From assembly GCA_001953115.1 (NCBI GenBank), contig LSSL01000113.1, forward strand, positions 1 through 21,276: a stretch of DNA of 21,276 bases. Reading direction: 5' to 3'. Origin of the DNA: Smittium mucronatum. Its lineage: Eukaryota; Kickxellomycota; Harpellomycetes; Harpellales; Legeriomycetaceae. The translations under genes were made by a program, and so were the position numbers. The notes beneath the pieces were generated by a model, which was given only the letters and a program-made list of their open reading frames with translations, had not been told where the DNA came from and did not search any database. This document shows positions 19,229 through 21,276 of this stretch, piece by piece. The first letter of the stretch is position 1. Each line of letters starts with the position of its first letter.

Positions 19229-19536
19229 TTAGATGAGATATTTAGTATACCAATTGAAGTGGACTAATAGCCCCGTCACAAAAAAATAGATTTGAACATC
19301 CTCTTTATAAAAGAACAACTCACGTACCCGACAATTTGGATTGGATTTTTTTTGTTTTGATAATTTGATCCTTTCGGTATAAAAAATTACTAGGATCATG
19401 ATTTTGAGTTTTTTTATCAAAATAATACAGGGTCGACTAAGATTTTCTTAATTACTACGCGTATCGGAAGGTGATCCCCTTTCCGAACAATGCTAGCCAC
19501 ATTTACACATTTCGAACTGAAACCACAAATCCTCAT
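19229..19536 (-). pseudogene. Decayed minus-strand ORF split by a frame change
   Basis: An ATG at 19536 opens a 39-codon frame reading MRICGFSSKCVNVASIVRKG and then DHLPIRVVIKKILVDP before a TGA at 19417-19419. Another frame, open from 19447 to 19229 (72 codons), overlaps it and continues with TERIKLSKQKKSNPNCRVRE and FFYKEDVQIYFF. Joining them needs one indel within 19417-19447. Both parts are polar and protein-like and sit in a GC-richer patch. No family is recognised; the cysteines suggest nothing specific. A shorter rival frame begins at the ATG at 19540. Chance remains possible. Confidence 0.28.
19464..19486. repeat. GC-containing hairpin with one bulge
   Basis: TCGGAAGG near 19464-19471 pairs with CCTTTCCGA ending at 19486, with one bulged T. 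It lies inside the 19417-19536 frame. Confidence 0.55.
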
Positions 19537-19916
19537 TCATATATTAAATAGACTAATTTAAAAAGTAAAAATATTTTTTTAATTTAAATTATCGATAAAA
19601 ATTGGGGTTTAATACTATTTATGTGATTTCCAATTAAGGCCTTGAGGCAGAGTAAAACAATTAAAAAAGGAAATGGCACAATTGTGATCTTTTCCCTATA
19701 TTTTTCCTCCGGTAAAACTCTTTGATTTTAAATTTTGAATTGCTAAATATGCCGATGTACTGTCATCTAAAAGCATTTAATAATTATTTTTTATTCAAGA
19801 GCTAGTAGAAAACAATCATGCCCTAAAAATATTATCCTATTCATAGCGATAAGTGTGGGTGTTTGAATCTTTTTTTTCCCCGTAGTATCCCAAATATGTA
19901 ACACAATCTACATTCG

Positions 19917-19940
19917 ATAATAGTGCTAATGCACTATTAT
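19917..19940. repeat. Perfect hairpin, 10-bp stem, TAAT loop
   Basis: ATAATAGTGC at 19917-19926 pairs exactly with GCACTATTAT at 19931-19940. No T-run of terminator type follows directly. Confidence 0.8.
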
Positions 19941-20593
19941 AAAATTTTTTAATGTTTTTAGTAGGGTTAACCCCCTTCGTTAAAATTAGATTACGATCAA
20001 TTTGATTAAAAGTTGGTTAGTAGGTCATGTTGCTATTGCGTTACCAGATATTTACGTACTTTTTGCCACCAGTAAGGGAGAGCTAAATTTGTTTGTATAG
20101 CTGCTAGGTTTACCGCTTTTTATAGGATTGATAGTTTTATTTTAGATTTATGCTAGGTAATAAAAGGTAGGTGAAACTTCCAGTAGGCGAGGGTCTTCAA
20201 AGCGTTACAGGCGAGTAATACTGACGCCAATGCGGAAATAGGATTTTTTTTCGAGAAAAAATGTGATTAATAAAAAAAATTTTTTCCTTTATTTTAATCT
20301 TAAGTCGTATAGAAATCGGTGGCTTTATATGTTGTTGATTTGCTTCAATAATTTAAAAATCAGCCAATTACAGTAGGGTCTATCTTAGTCCGCACCCCTA
20401 TAAGTTCACATTTAAAAAAAATAATAATTTTTTTTCTTATTGGTAGTTCATAATTTTGTAATAAATATACACGGATTTTTCAACTTAATTTTCAAAAAAT
20501 TAAAATTCTATTCGCTATTTTTGAAACGAGTTAACCATTCAAGTTCTATTAATTTAAATTTAGATGACATTGGAAATCCATTAGTGCCTTGGT

Positions 20594-20629
20594 GATGTTT
20601 TTTATTATTAATGACCAATAAAAAACATC
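20594..20629. repeat. Perfect hairpin, 13-bp stem, 10-nt loop
   Basis: GATGTTTTTTATT at 20594-20606 pairs exactly with AATAAAAAACATC at 20617-20629, the longest short-loop stem found apart from the large inverted repeat. Confidence 0.8.
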
Positions 20630-20786
20630 TAAAGTATGTGTGTACTTTTCTAGGTTAGATCCTTAACCAATGATTGTTTTTAAAGCTTCAAACAATATTA
20701 CAAAACAAAAGCAAAATCGGTAGATGTGAATAATTGTTAGACGGAGTAAAGATAATTAAATTTAACTAAATTCCATCGGAAATGGC

Positions 20787-20996
20787 TTAAATCTGCAAAA
20801 GGTTAAGTCCGCATAAAAAATTAAGCTCATAATACGGGCTTATTACAGAACCCACTGTAATTGTTAAATGACATCCATTACATAAAAATTTTTTAGGAAG
20901 GAAATCTATTAATTTAAAATGTGTTTGCCATTTCCTGGCAAAGGAAATGAAAATCATTGGACTAACTTGAAAATAGAAAATGACATTGCTCATCAT
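20787..20996 (-). CDS. Possible hypothetical ORF (69 aa), perhaps a remnant
   Basis: The frame begins with tandem ATGs (MMSNVIFYFQVSPMIF) directly after a TAG and ends at TAA. It contains ARKWQTHFKLIDFLPKKFLC and a CNGC pair followed by TVGS. The same frame continues past the stop with LSHFRWNLVKFNYLYSV before the next stop, which could mean decay. The CxxC with basic surroundings faintly recalls the zinc-binding region of some transposases, but this is far too weak for a call. Confidence 0.2.
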   Translation of the reverse strand: MMSNVIFYFQVSPMIFISFARKWQTHFKLIDFLPKKFLCNGCHLTITVGSVISPYYELNFLCGLNLLQI

Positions 20997-21276
20997 CTAC
21001 GCGAAAAGCTAGTGGTTTTGAAAAATAATGTTTCTACAAAGATTTTTTAGGATGATTCATATTTGTAGAAATTAGTCATTCTTGAGGGTTTTTACAAGGG
21101 GTATGCATCCTTAATCAAATTCTAAATATAAATGACGTACATTTGCTAATTTTAGAGTTTTAAATGGTATTCTACAGGAGATATTCTTTTCTAGATTAGA
21201 CAGTTGGGAGATTCTTTCGAAGACCAGACTTTTTTTTATTGTACATACTATTGGCTATACTTGAATTTATAAAAAA
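20997..21276. other. Window end, no gene supported
   Basis: It contains an inverted pair, TTTCTACAAA at 21031-21040 with TTTGTAGAAA at 21062-21071, and ends in a short A-run. Nothing else was recognised. Confidence 0.45.

Larger units (their letters stand above)
19541..20786. other. Mixed-composition stretch without a supported gene
   Basis: It holds two strong hairpins (19917-19940, 20594-20629) and a GC-richer patch at about 19990-20266. In that patch frames are open on both strands, 36 codons plus (19990-20100) and 37 codons minus (20153-20266), neither with an ATG start or known motif. I looked for structured RNA and identified none. Confidence 0.5.

Noticed and set aside
20787..20996. 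Zinc-binding domain of an ISXO2-type transposase
   Set aside because: Only one CxxC pair is present; no second pair or catalytic acidic motif was found nearby.

Overview
This is a very AT-rich window (by eye more than three quarters A+T) with almost no recognisable genes. No rRNA, tRNA, snRNA, known protein family or CRISPR array could be identified. Bacteria pack genes densely and organelle genomes carry rRNA or respiratory genes, so the window looks like gene-poor nuclear DNA of an AT-rich eukaryote such as a microsporidian, an AT-rich fungus or a protist. The sequence alone does not settle which. At this base composition roughly a dozen chance open frames of 60 or more codons are expected, which is about what is present, so most short open frames deserve no gene call.

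Layout: (1) 1 to about 510 is a sharply bounded GC-richer island starting with ten C's. It carries a 43-bp tandem repeat and a perfect 10-bp hairpin and looks foreign to the rest, perhaps the end of a mobile element. (2) 511-6766 is AT-rich DNA with a long TA microsatellite, a few chance-length plus-strand open frames before 3.8 kb, and small hairpins. (3) 6767-9244 is the dominant structure: two 801-bp arms in inverted orientation with only five mismatches, around an 876-bp unrelated spacer. Each arm contains about 3.5 copies of a 20-bp repeat and a T-run/A-run junction. (4) 9245-13375 is AT-rich DNA without open frames of note. (5) 13376-21276 is slightly richer in GC. The longer open frames lie mostly on the minus strand, several read like protein but are interrupted by stops and frame changes, and the best case is a broken minus-strand reading frame at 14.2-15.6 kb. 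This part may be a graveyard of decayed genes.

No set of genes working together can be described. The observations best supported directly are the near-perfect 801-bp inverted repeat with its internal 20-bp repeats, the GC-rich island with its tandem repeat, and, less surely, the decayed coding remnants on the minus strand.
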